Shown piece by piece: positions 27,816 through 36,741 of a stretch of 64,000 nucleotides of DNA. The translations under genes were made by a program, and so were the position numbers. The notes below the pieces were generated by a model, which worked only from the letters and a program-made list of their open reading frames with translations, made no database searches and had not been told where the DNA came from. Within the stretch, counting starts at the first letter, position 1, and each line of letters starts with the position of its first letter. The DNA is from Candidatus Acidianus copahuensis (GTDB lineage: Archaea; Thermoproteota; Thermoprotei_A; Sulfolobales; Sulfolobaceae), in NCBI RefSeq assembly GCF_000632495.1, contig NZ_JFZT01000057.1:62001-126000 (forward strand), in the 5' to 3' direction.

Positions 27816-27949
27816 AAAATGCTTTTATATTTTCTTTCTATATAAGTAATGATTAATAAATAGATGTAAATAAGCTAATTTAATAGCTTAGTTTAAGTAA
27901 AGTGAAACTGTGAAGACTAACATGGGAATTACTCCATAAAAAGTTCGTT

Positions 27950-27971
27950 AAAGTCCAATGTGTTAGACTTT
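27950..27971. promoter_or_regulatory. AAAGTC-N10-GACTTT inverted repeat before cbsA
   Basis: AAAGTC (27950-27955) and GACTTT (27966-27971) are exact inverted copies; the match extends two bases outward (TTAAAGTC/GACTTTAA). It lies 33-54 bases before ATG 28004, overlapping the expected TATA region. The same architecture recurs before soxL2 (30347-30368). Confidence 0.6.
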
Positions 27972-28003
27972 AATGTAAAATGCCTTATTTATATTTGATA
28001 ACA

Positions 28004-29392
28004 ATGAGACTAGGGAAAAAGTCACATATAATGATTCTAGTTTTAGCTGTACTCTCCCTATCTGTTTTTTCCATGTTCTTTCAAGTTCCAGTAGCGCAAT
28101 CATCACCAGTAGTTACTGCCTATAAGGTAGTTGGAACTACAGATCTAGGAAATCCTGGTTCGGAATCATTTTGGTCGTCAATACCATGGACTAATATTTC
28201 ACTCACGGCTAACATACCTAATGCACCTACTTCTGGACTAACTAAGTATTTGCTTGTTAAAGCTGCGTGGAATGGAAGCGATCTAATATTCCTCTTAAAC
28301 TGGGAAGCTCCAAAACCTGCTTATAACGCTTGGAGCGCAGCAGCTGCTGGGATATATCCACCTGCTTCTGGACCAGGACTTTTTAGGTTAGTCGAACTAA
28401 CACCTGGAGTTGTATATAAAGTTGTAGACAATTCGACCTTTTCTAGTTATGTCTCTATAGTTAACGGAAAGGAAGAACCAGGCAGAATAATATTCAATTA
28501 TTCTGGAATATTACTACCTGCCCCCAACGATACACAAATTCACGTACTTAGCAACGGTACAATTATACTGTTCCACTCTTTAAGACCAATGGAAAAATTA
28601 CTCTATGGTGATGGTATGTTCTACGGTTATTACGTTAATTCGACCTGGTATTATCCGGATCGTGCAGCTATAATGTGGTATTTAGGTTCGGGAGCTCCAT
28701 CAACTATGACCATGGTAGGAATGCACATAGGAGGAAAATATGCTGGACAGGTTTTTGATGGGTTTAATTTCACTTATGCTGGAGGATCGCTAAAACTACC
28801 AGGAGGATCAGCAAACATATGGATGTGGGTTTCTGGAGCTACTTGGAACTCTTCTGAGGATCCAGCTTTCAAAGTTAATTTATGGCAAAATGAAAGCGAT
28901 ACTGGACTTTCATATACTGACTTACATAATCACGGATTTGCCGTACCTCTATTTACGAATAATACTAATATGTATGAAGTTGATACATCGGGTATATGGT
29001 ATGCTCCTGTCAAATCCTCTGGTCTTAATGATTCGTTATTCTATATCTGGACTGGAGCAAAATATTCTAACGGTAGTTGGACAGTAGAATACGTATATCC
29101 ATTAAATGTTCCAAGTAGCTATGAGCCATTCTTCGCCCATCCTAGTGAAGGAAACATATATTACATAGCGTTTGCGATATGGCAGGGACCATTAGGTGAA
29201 TCATTATTCGATAAATCGATAGTACCTAATTGGCTAACATTTGAGATGGTTGATCATGGTTATGTACCTCCAACAACAACTTCCTTAGTATCTCATATTG
29301 TAATTCCTACAGCTGTTGTTACAGTAACTGTGGTGGGAGTTATAGTAGCTATACTAGCTATTGTGATAATTGCAGCAGTATATAGAAGGTGA
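28004..29392 (+). CDS. cbsA: Cytochrome b558/566 subunit A (CbsA)
   Basis: Extracellular heme b glycoprotein of the Sulfolobales respiratory cluster, about 462 residues from ATG 28004 (27980 gives eight more). Layout: signal helix (about 10-30, ending VAQSS), a large domain of the ethylbenzene-dehydrogenase heme-binding type rich in N-x-S/T sites (NIS, NGS, NYS, NGT, NST, NFT), a PPTTTS linker and one C-terminal membrane helix ending YRR. It is followed by cbsB, soxL2 and soxN as in Sulfolobus acidocaldarius. The stop codon is part of the ribosome site GGTGA for cbsB. Confidence 0.85.
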   Translation: MRLGKKSHIMILVLAVLSLSVFSMFFQVPVAQSSPVVTAYKVVGTTDLGNPGSESFWSSIPWTNISLTANIPNAPTSGLTKYLLVKAAWNGSDLIFLLNWEAPKPAYNAWSAAAAGIYPPASGPGLFRLVELTPGVVYKVVDNSTFSSYVSIVNGKEEPGRIIFNYSGILLPAPNDTQIHVLSNGTIILFHSLRPMEKLLYGDGMFYGYYVNSTWYYPDRAAIMWYLGSGAPSTMTMVGMHIGGKYAGQVFDGFNFTYAGGSLKLPGGSANIWMWVSGATWNSSEDPAFKVNLWQNESDTGLSYTDLHNHGFAVPLFTNNTNMYEVDTSGIWYAPVKSSGLNDSLFYIWTGAKYSNGSWTVEYVYPLNVPSSYEPFFAHPSEGNIYYIAFAIWQGPLGESLFDKSIVPNWLTFEMVDHGYVPPTTTSLVSHIVIPTAVVTVTVVGVIVAILAIVIIAAVYRR

Positions 29393-29396
29393 TTGA

Positions 29397-30343
29397 ATGT
29401 TAAATTTTTTTGAAAAAAATGTAAAAACAATTATTTTTTGTTGGCAATAGGTACTATTATTAGGTTTATTTTTGGGCAAGGTTTGAGCAATAGTCTTTCT
29501 ACTCCACTTAATAATCAATTAATGGTTGATCTAGCTCCATTAAGTACATTTGGATACACCCTTGAAATTGCTTCTTTAGCTTTGCTTAGTTTCTCGTTGT
29601 GGAGAAAGATGAAGTTATTTAGCCTTACTGTAGCTATTTTACTTTTCGCTACATTTGCCTCTATTCTACCTATTTACACCTCAATTGTGTTTCCACTGAC
29701 GTTAGTCTTGATCTTTATGTCCTCAATAGTTATGTTCCAAGGATTATACGTAAGTGCTAAGAAAAGAATAACTAGTTCATTACTAGCTCCTATATACAGT
29801 TCAGTTATTTTACTTTACTTTGTTTCACTATCCCTTTTCCTTAACCTTAGCTTACCTATTATAAGCTACGTAATAGTTTATGGTATAATGGTATTTTCCT
29901 TCTTGGCCTATAGTATAACTTATACAGTTAAACCATCTCCTTCATTCAAGAGATACTTGATTTCTTACGTGGCGGGAGGTATTGCATTTGCCTCCATGAT
30001 ACCTTTTTACATATTAGTCTCTACAAATAGATTTATGGAAATTATAATGGAAAACGTTATACCTTACATGACAGGGTTTGTCCTATATAACCCCTATCTT
30101 TTACCATTAGCTATTATTTTTTCGGCTATTGCTCTTTTCTCGATCATCTCACTAGCTATTAAGGGAAACCCATATGCTGCTCTCGGTTTCTTCATGATAA
30201 TAACTTCAGCATTTATGGCAACTGTAGGCTTTGGACTTCTTCTTCTGATAGTAAGTCCTGCCGTTGGTTCAGCATTAATAACATACAATGAGATCAAGGA
30301 AAAAAATGCGCAAATTCTGTTAGACCAAAGCGAAGAAGAGTAG
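29397..30343 (+). CDS. cbsB: Cytochrome b558/566 subunit B (CbsB), with apparent -1 frameshift near the start
   Basis: Hydrophobic partner of CbsA with about nine membrane helices. The main frame has only TTG 29438/29441 as start, with no ribosome site. Five bases after the cbsA stop, ATG 29397 has GGTGA at a spacing of four and encodes MLNFFEKNVKTIIF before running into a stop at 29448. At the six-T tract 29434-29439 a -1 shift joins this leader to the main frame as IIF-LLAIGTIIRF, giving about 315 residues. So either one T is missing here, or the cell slips, or the short form from TTG is used. The rest is intact, so I call it a gene, not a pseudogene. Confidence 0.75.
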
Positions 30344-30346
30344 AGA

Positions 30347-30368
30347 AAAGTCTAACATTTAAGGCTTT
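30347..30368. promoter_or_regulatory. AAAGTC-N10-GGCTTT site before soxL2
   Basis: AAAGTC (30347-30352), ten bases, then GGCTTT (30363-30368): the same layout as the site before cbsA with one changed base in the right half. It starts four bases after the cbsB stop and lies 36-57 bases before ATG 30404. It suggests soxL2-soxN have their own regulated promoter. Confidence 0.5.
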
Positions 30369-30403
30369 ATTTTCTTTTTGCTAATATATTGCAAGTGAGA
30401 TCA

Positions 30404-31384
30404 ATGAATGACGATAATAATGAGGGAAAAAAGATACCTATTTTGAAGCCCTCTGATTTCTTCTTTCTGCAAAAACTACTCAGAACTATGAGAAGCCCTA
30501 AATCGAAGTTTGACTCAAGGGAGTTTGCCGAAAAAGGAGAAGATTATTTATTTAATTATGTAAAGAAGAACAACGTTGGACCAATAGATCAAGGCAGGAG
30601 GAACTTTCTTAAGGGTCTCGTAATTGGAGTTGCTGCAGTGACTGTAATAGGTATAATTCCGGGGATAAGAGAAATTGTTCCACCCACAGTTTCAATCTCT
30701 GGTTTTCCAAAGTCTCTAATCTTAGCCTCTGATGGTTCTCCATTAAAGGCTTCAAGTATTCCAGTAAATAACCCGCTAGTGATGATTTTCGAGTACCCTC
30801 TTAAAAGTGAGCCAAATTTCATTCTTAACCTAGGTGATTCAAGTGGAAAACCAATGGCTATACCTTCAGCGACAGTTACAATTCCTCAGACAGGTAAAAC
30901 GTATACTTTTCCTGGTGGAGTTGGACCTAATAAGTCAATTGTTTCATATAGCGCTAGATGTCAACATTTAGGATGCGTTCCTCCATATATTCACTTTTAT
31001 CCGCCAAGTTATATGACATCTGCTCAGCTTTCCGCACCATCTCCTGATACTTTAACAGCTGCAGCTCTGCTGGCAGCTAAAACATCAAAAGCCCCAGCTG
31101 TTATTCACTGCGACTGTCATGGAAGTACTTATGATCCTTATCACGGAGCTGCAGTGCTTACTGGACCCACAGAAAGACCGTTACCCACAGTATTACTCGA
31201 ATGGGATAGTTCTTCCGATTACTTATATGCTACAGGAGATATTGGAGTTGCAACCTATCCTCTAGGATCAAATGGAATCCCTTCAAAGGATCCTAAAGAA
31301 GACTTAGACGAAAGCGAATTTGGAAGTCCAGTTGGAGATAAAACTGAAATATCTACTTTAACTGTTTTTGGTAAGTCTTCATAG
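30404..31384 (+). CDS. soxL2: Rieske iron-sulfur protein (SoxL2 type)
   Basis: About 326 residues from ATG 30404, chosen because GTGAGAT precedes it; TTG 30389 is less likely. Residues about 65-90 hold a twin-arginine signal-anchor (QGRRNFLKGLVIG) for export of the folded protein. Rieske cluster motifs are CQHLGCVPP and CDCHGSTYDP, giving the two Cys and two His ligands of the [2Fe-2S] centre plus the disulfide Cys. It would pass electrons from quinol via the cytochrome b next door to CbsA. C-terminal tail is acidic. Confidence 0.9.
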   Translation: MNDDNNEGKKIPILKPSDFFFLQKLLRTMRSPKSKFDSREFAEKGEDYLFNYVKKNNVGPIDQGRRNFLKGLVIGVAAVTVIGIIPGIREIVPPTVSISGFPKSLILASDGSPLKASSIPVNNPLVMIFEYPLKSEPNFILNLGDSSGKPMAIPSATVTIPQTGKTYTFPGGVGPNKSIVSYSARCQHLGCVPPYIHFYPPSYMTSAQLSAPSPDTLTAAALLAAKTSKAPAVIHCDCHGSTYDPYHGAAVLTGPTERPLPTVLLEWDSSSDYLYATGDIGVATYPLGSNGIPSKDPKEDLDESEFGSPVGDKTEISTLTVFGKSS

Positions 31385-31396
31385 AAGGTGATTTAG

Positions 31397-33031
31397 ATGT
31401 TCTCTATTAGCAAGAAGATAAATGATTGGATTGAAGAACGATTAATGCTAGAAGACCTACCTTTTTTTAAAACTCCAGATTATATGTATAAAGTTAATTA
31501 CTGGTTGGGTGCCCTCGTTGCAGGTTCATTTATGTATGCTGTAATCTCTGGGTTATTGCTTCTTCTCTATTACGAACCATCAGCTGGATACACCTCAACA
31601 ATAAGTATAATTGACTCTATTCCATATGGATCTGTAGTTCTGTATAGTCATCTTTACGCAGCGTATGCTATGATTATCTTAGCATATACTCATATGTTCT
31701 ATAATTATTTTCACGGGGCATATAAAAGGCCTCGAGAATTACTCTGGATAATTGGTGTTATTCTTCTAGTTCTTACTCTGAGCGCATCGTTCATGGGGTA
31801 TAGCCTCATAGGTGACGTGTTAGCAGTAAGCGCAGTTGACGTTGGAGCAGGAATAGTAAGTGGTTTAGGATTAGGATTTCTCAATCCAATATTGTTTGGG
31901 GCTTATGATTCAGGAGATTTCACCAGAGTATTAGCGTTGCACATTATCCTAGTAGCTCTTATAGGGCTATTCTTCGTTCTTCACTTCTTCTTAGCGGAAA
32001 GCTATGGAATGATGCCCTCAAGAAAGGTAAAGCCGAAAGCTCCTGCTGTTTACACTAAAGAAGAATGGTCTAAGTTTAACGCATGGTGGCCAAGGAATTT
32101 TGTCTACATGTCATCTCTGATATTCCTGACCTGGGGATTTATTTTAGCAATACCAAACGCGTTAGCGTATTTAAGCGGATATCCAACTTATCTAAACCCA
32201 TTCCTTAATCCTCATCCGGCCCCTTCACCTTCTAGTCCGGCTGCCATGTCTGTTACGGCTTATCCACCATGGTTCTTCCTCTTCCTATTCAAGATAGCTG
32301 ATTTTACTAGTAGTTATCTTATAATGGTGCTCATAGGTGCGATAATACCTTTACTCTGGTTCATTCTAGTTCCATTTATTGATAGAAGCGCTGAACTTGA
32401 TCCTATGAAAAGAAAGGTTGCTGTAGGAGTAGGTCTTGTATTTTTAACGTATTTTATACAGACTACTATATGGGGAGCGATAGCTCCAGCAGTGCCGGCT
32501 AAACTATCTCAGCTAGTATTAGTTTTCTTACCACCACCAATTCTTATTGGTCTTGGCTTAGCTTTCATAAAGCCGAGAGGAACAAGTCCAAAGTCAGGAA
32601 CGTCTCCGATGATATCTGCAGCTATATTCAGTGCGTTAACTTTACTATTTATTGGAGCGTTCTCAATGTTCTCTCAATATCCTTCAGTGTTAACTGCAGG
32701 AGCAGTAATACCATTAGGGATACTGTTTGCACTTGCTGGAACTAAAAAAGTATTGAACGCAGATCAGCCTTCTAACTCTTTACCAAGTACCGTTACGTCT
32801 ATTGATGTAAATAAGGTAAATACAAAAGTAAAGTTAGCAGAAATAATGATAGCAATTCTTCTCATAGTATCAATAGCGCTAGTAGCAGCTTTATGGACTA
32901 TACCTCCAACAGGATTCCTCTCTAATTTGTTTGGAATTGACCTAGGAATAGTATTCATAATGCTAGGAGAGGCAATATCACTATATCACTATGTCGTATA
33001 TGTTGCTGGAAAACAAAGTAGCACATCTTAA
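31397..33031 (+). CDS. soxN: Cytochrome b of the Rieske/cyt b complex (SoxN type)
   Basis: 544 residues. GGTGA precedes the ATG by six bases. Two His pairs at the proper spacing of 14 (SHLYAAY...YTHMF and LHIILV...VLHFF) bind two hemes b in the four-helix bundle; further helices follow to about residue 385, and then a less usual extension with six more helices to the end. With CbsA, CbsB and SoxL2 it would form a bc1-like quinol-oxidising complex. The odsN gene that follows soxN in S. acidocaldarius is not seen here. Confidence 0.88.
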   Translation: MFSISKKINDWIEERLMLEDLPFFKTPDYMYKVNYWLGALVAGSFMYAVISGLLLLLYYEPSAGYTSTISIIDSIPYGSVVLYSHLYAAYAMIILAYTHMFYNYFHGAYKRPRELLWIIGVILLVLTLSASFMGYSLIGDVLAVSAVDVGAGIVSGLGLGFLNPILFGAYDSGDFTRVLALHIILVALIGLFFVLHFFLAESYGMMPSRKVKPKAPAVYTKEEWSKFNAWWPRNFVYMSSLIFLTWGFILAIPNALAYLSGYPTYLNPFLNPHPAPSPSSPAAMSVTAYPPWFFLFLFKIADFTSSYLIMVLIGAIIPLLWFILVPFIDRSAELDPMKRKVAVGVGLVFLTYFIQTTIWGAIAPAVPAKLSQLVLVFLPPPILIGLGLAFIKPRGTSPKSGTSPMISAAIFSALTLLFIGAFSMFSQYPSVLTAGAVIPLGILFALAGTKKVLNADQPSNSLPSTVTSIDVNKVNTKVKLAEIMIAILLIVSIALVAALWTIPPTGFLSNLFGIDLGIVFIMLGEAISLYHYVVYVAGKQSSTS

Positions 33032-33048
33032 AGATCTTTAAATCTACC

Positions 33049-33073
33049 CTTTTTTCTTTATAATTGTTTTTCT
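33049..33073 (+). terminator. T-rich terminator after soxN
   Basis: Two T-rich runs (CCTTTTTTCTTTAT and TTGTTTTTCTTG) start about 18 bases after the soxN stop. T-tract termination without a hairpin is normal in archaea. Confidence 0.45.
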
Positions 33074-33380
33074 TGAATTATTGAGGGCTGTATACATTAT
33101 GCTCTTAAGATTTTTTTTGATAATTTTATTTTACATCTTAATTAGGAATGTTTATTATATATACACTATAAAATCTATATAGTTTTAAAAAAATATTATC
33201 ATTTTTTAATTAATTTATTTTTTTCAAATTATTATCGTCTTTTACCTTTTATCGTTTAGGGAAAAAGCGCTTTTACATTATTTAGTATTTAGCGAGTAAA
33301 GCGAATGTACTTACTAAAAAGATCGTATATATATCTTATATACTACTATATACTATAACAATATCTCTATAGTAAGGTTT

Positions 33381-33390
33381 TTTAAATAAA
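33381..33390 (+). promoter_or_regulatory. TATA box of the ECF transporter operon
   Basis: TTTAAATAAA centred about 28 bases before ATG 33414, preceded by GG TT-rich sequence like a BRE. Leaderless transcription expected. Confidence 0.55.
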
Positions 33391-33413
33391 TCACCTAGTT
33401 ATAATGAAGATAA

Positions 33414-34193
33414 ATGAGTTTTAACGGGATAGAAGGAAACATAAATAGACCAGGAGAGATACCTTGGGAAATTGTGGTTGTTTATTTTGCGTTAGCATTA
33501 TTATTTGTTTTTGCTGTAGGGAAAAAAAGTGGAGGTTTAAGAAAATTTTCAACTGTGGATTTAATTTACATAGGAATTGGCGCTGCCTTTGCGGTAGTAT
33601 GGGAATTTTATATAGGTAGCTTTCTGGGCAGGTTCTTCCCAAGTACTCCTTTTATTAGCGTTAGTTTTTGGGGAAGGCTAATAATAGTGTTAGTTGTTGC
33701 GGCGTTAGTTAGAAAAGTTGGTGTAGGGATGCTTTCATTGCTCATTTTTAATGTTTTAGGCGATCTATTTCACTATGGATTTGGTGGAGAACCAATGTTT
33801 ACTATATACGAAACCCTGACTTACGGTCTCTTTGTTGATTTAGTTATTGCTGCAACAGGAGGAAAGCTTTTTGGTATTGGTATAAAAGGAGGAAAGCTTT
33901 TTGGGTCGTTTAATCTCATGTCTAGGAAGGAAGCAGATGACGAAGATATACAAGGCAAGACTCCTTCTATAGTTTATTTGCTTGCTGCAGTTGAAGGTGC
34001 AGTAATAGGCCTTCTTTGGGCAATTCCAGATCCGATATTTTATAGAGCATTTTTCAGCCCTTTCACATATGGTGGTTATGTGGATTGGGGTAGGGTAATT
34101 TTTGATCTAATAGCTTATATTCCAGGAGATATAGTAATAGGAATTATAGCTGCCTTAATATCTATCAGGATAGCTAAAGCGGTGGGATCTTGA
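33414..34193 (+). CDS. ECF transporter substrate-binding (S-like) membrane protein
   Basis: 259 residues with about six to seven membrane helices, followed in an overlapping operon by a double ATPase and a T component, which defines an energy-coupling-factor vitamin/metal transporter. The vitamin cannot be named from the sequence. A cytoplasmic loop holds a 10-residue tandem duplication (GGKLFGIGIK-GGKLFG) encoded by an 18-base direct repeat. The stop overlaps the next start (TTGA). Confidence 0.7.
   Translation: MSFNGIEGNINRPGEIPWEIVVVYFALALLFVFAVGKKSGGLRKFSTVDLIYIGIGAAFAVVWEFYIGSFLGRFFPSTPFISVSFWGRLIIVLVVAALVRKVGVGMLSLLIFNVLGDLFHYGFGGEPMFTIYETLTYGLFVDLVIAATGGKLFGIGIKGGKLFGSFNLMSRKEADDEDIQGKTPSIVYLLAAVEGAVIGLLWAIPDPIFYRAFFSPFTYGGYVDWGRVIFDLIAYIPGDIVIGIIAALISIRIAKAVGS
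33857..33904 (+). repeat. 18-base direct repeat in the S-component gene
   Basis: Bases 33857-33874 and 33887-33904 are identical (AGGAGGAAAGCTTTTTGG), with a period of 30 bases, so the reading frame is kept and ten residues are duplicated. Confidence 0.85.
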
Positions 34194-35776
34194 AGTTCCT
34201 CGATATAAGAGGACTTGAAGTTACCTATCTTGGAAAAACGAAACCTTCATTGAAGATAGATAACCTAATAATTGAGGAGGGAGAGTCAGTACTTATTGTT
34301 GGAAAATCTGGTTCTGGTAAATCGACCTTTATTAATACAATAAATGGAGTAATTCCAAATATGATCTCAGCTGAAGTAAAGGGCGAGATCTCAGTTTTTG
34401 GAAAGGATCCAAGAAGGACTCCTATATTTGACATGTCAAAAGAAGTGGGAACCTTACTTCAAGATCCTGAATCCCAGATATTTAATTATACCGTAGTGGA
34501 TGAAGTTGCCTTCGGCTTGGAGAATTTAATGTTTCCAAAGGAAGAGATAATGGCAAAAGTCGAAGAATCGGCAAAAGTCGTTGGCATTTCTCATCTTTTA
34601 GATAGGGAAACAAATAACCTCTCTGGAGGAGAGATGCAGAGAACTGCTCTTGCTTCAGTGTTGGCAATGAATCCAAAAGCCTTAATTTTAGATGAACCTA
34701 CTTCTAATATAGATCCTGAAGGAACAGCAGAAATCTTCGATCTACTTAGAAAATTTAGAGATAATAGAAAGAGTTTAGTGATTGTTGAGCATAAGCTAGA
34801 GAGAGTTCTTCCTTATATCGATAGAGTAATTTTAATTGATAATGGAAACATTGTCCTTGATATATTAAAGGATGAAATAATTGATAAATCTGAAGAGCTA
34901 AGCTTATTAGGAGTAGAAATCCCAGAATATTACTTTTACTTGAGAAAAACAAAATCTTCCTTCTCATCAAATCTTAAAGGTTTTGTTCATTCTTGTCCAC
35001 CTAGATTTTCCGGAAATGTTTTAGTCTTAAGTGCTGACGTTAAGGTATGGACAAAGGATGGCAAAAATCTAGTTAATACCTCTCTTTCCTTAAATAAGGG
35101 CGAAATAGTTGCTCTTATGGGAAGAAATGGAGCAGGTAAGTCTACTCTATTAAAGGCGATAGTGGGCATTCTAGATAATAAGTTGAAATCTAATTTAAGC
35201 CTTAAAGTAGAAGATAAGGACCTATCTAAAGCGAAGCTTTGGGAAAGGGGTACCTATATAGGTTATCTTCCGCAAAATTTTGATGTTATGTTTGTTAAGA
35301 GAACTGTGGAGGACGAGATAGCTTTCGGAATGAAAGCTAGAAAGAACTACGATAAGGCTAAGCTTAAGCAGTTCCTGGAGATGTTTTCTCTACAAAAGGT
35401 AAAAAAAGAAGATCCTCTTCTCTTATCTATGGGGCAAAGAAGGAGAGTTGCTATGGCTTCCATTTTAGCTTCTGGGGCTAAGATCGTTTTTATGGATGAA
35501 CCAACAAGTGGACAAGATTGGTATCATAGAGAAATTCTTGGGCGGGAAGTTCAAAAGTTGAGGGAAATTGGGATCACGTTCCTAATTGTGACTCATGATT
35601 CTAGATTTGTTGATAAGTTTTGCGATAAGGTTTTAGTGATGAAGGAGGGAAAAATAGTTTTAAGTGGGAAACCTGAGGAAATATTTGAAAAAGACGAAAT
35701 AGAGAAAGGTTTTGGAATTTATCCACCCACAGAATATCAGGTGAAAAAATATGGTTCCTTGGAATTTCTTATATGA
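34190..35776 (+). CDS. ECF transporter ATPase, two ABC domains fused
   Basis: 528 residues carrying two ABC ATPase domains. First: Walker A GKSGSGKST (about 38-46), LSGGEMQR signature, ILDEPTSNID Walker B. Second: GRNGAGKST (about 310), signature degenerate (LSMGQRRR), MDEPTSGQD. It energises vitamin or metal uptake with the neighbouring S and T proteins. TTG start overlaps the previous stop. Fusion of the A and A' subunits is known in archaea. Confidence 0.9.
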   Translation: MKFLDIRGLEVTYLGKTKPSLKIDNLIIEEGESVLIVGKSGSGKSTFINTINGVIPNMISAEVKGEISVFGKDPRRTPIFDMSKEVGTLLQDPESQIFNYTVVDEVAFGLENLMFPKEEIMAKVEESAKVVGISHLLDRETNNLSGGEMQRTALASVLAMNPKALILDEPTSNIDPEGTAEIFDLLRKFRDNRKSLVIVEHKLERVLPYIDRVILIDNGNIVLDILKDEIIDKSEELSLLGVEIPEYYFYLRKTKSSFSSNLKGFVHSCPPRFSGNVLVLSADVKVWTKDGKNLVNTSLSLNKGEIVALMGRNGAGKSTLLKAIVGILDNKLKSNLSLKVEDKDLSKAKLWERGTYIGYLPQNFDVMFVKRTVEDEIAFGMKARKNYDKAKLKQFLEMFSLQKVKKEDPLLLSMGQRRRVAMASILASGAKIVFMDEPTSGQDWYHREILGREVQKLREIGITFLIVTHDSRFVDKFCDKVLVMKEGKIVLSGKPEEIFEKDEIEKGFGIYPPTEYQVKKYGSLEFLI

Positions 35777-36740
35777 AAATCCTTTAAGTCAAAACATAAT
35801 TAGTTGGGTAATCTTTTTCTATGGCGTTGCTTTACCTATATTGTTAATTCTTTGGATAATAGGTCTCAAAGGTTTTATGGAGATAACTAAGTACGAGAAG
35901 GGAAAAGGGTTTCTATACAAGATGAATCCGATAACTAAACTTATGTTAAGCGTAGTCTTAATGGGAGTAGCAGCTGTAACTGTATGGTGGATTGGTGCAA
36001 TTTTGACCCTTGGTATTATTTTACTCTACCTTACTATGAATGATGGAGTAAGGAAGTTTCTTTATATTTCTTTGTTAACGTTTACTAGTATAATTGGCGG
36101 TATGTGGAGTGTAGCGCCTTTTACTCCGGAGGCTACATTGGAATTAGTGTTCCCAGATCCGGCTAAGTATACTACAATTTGGGTTTGGCCTTCCTATTTT
36201 CTTTTCATGGGTTATGAACCACAGTTGACGCTCCAGGCGTTAATTTACGGAATTCAAATATCCTTCAGAATTACTGCAGTTCTGTCTGCAGCCTTGCTTT
36301 TAGTACTTACGACTACTACTTCAGATATTTTCAGGATGTTCACTAAACTAAAGATCCCTCAGGCGATGACTTTTTCAGTTCTTGTAGGAGTTAGGACAGT
36401 ACCTAGGATATTTAGCCTTTTAGATACTTCAGTAAAAATGCAATTTATGAGAGGACTTGGTTATGGTAAGTCTAGGATATTATACCCTGTGTATTATCTT
36501 TATGCAGGAATAGTGGCAATTGTACCAACTATAGTTTACCTATTTAGGGGAGCCAAGACTCTTGCTATCTCTGCTGATACAAGGGGATTCAGAGCATATC
36601 CAGGTAGAACTGAGATGAAGACATTGGGCTTCTGTAAATATGATTATGTAGCTTTTGGAGTTATGTTTCTACTAATAATATTAGCTGTATTAGCCAATGT
36701 GTATGGCTTTGGTAGGACAATTCCTTATGTGGGCTATTAA
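35751..36740 (+). CDS. ECF transporter transmembrane (EcfT/CbiQ) protein
   Basis: 329 residues. Starts inside the ATPase gene (26-base overlap). Membrane helices at the N-terminus and middle; MNPITKLMLSVVLMG is the typical EcfT opening, and the cytoplasmic coupling segments contain A-R-G (FLRG AKTLAISADTRGFR region near 270-285, and QFMRGLGYGK). It couples the ATPase to the S component. Two bases before the next gene. Confidence 0.85.
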   Translation: MVPWNFLYENPLSQNIISWVIFFYGVALPILLILWIIGLKGFMEITKYEKGKGFLYKMNPITKLMLSVVLMGVAAVTVWWIGAILTLGIILLYLTMNDGVRKFLYISLLTFTSIIGGMWSVAPFTPEATLELVFPDPAKYTTIWVWPSYFLFMGYEPQLTLQALIYGIQISFRITAVLSAALLLVLTTTTSDIFRMFTKLKIPQAMTFSVLVGVRTVPRIFSLLDTSVKMQFMRGLGYGKSRILYPVYYLYAGIVAIVPTIVYLFRGAKTLAISADTRGFRAYPGRTEMKTLGFCKYDYVAFGVMFLLIILAVLANVYGFGRTIPYVGY

Positions 36741-36741
36741 G

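Larger units (their letters stand above)
33032..33413. other. AT-rich gap between soxN and the ECF transporter genes
   Basis: 382 bases with no gene. T-rich tracts at 33049-33073 fit transcript termination. The rest contains repeated TATA-like runs (TATATATACACTATAAAA near 33157, and ATATATATCTTATATACTACTATATACTATA near 33328 in two blocks) and ends in the TATA box of the next operon. Confidence 0.5.
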
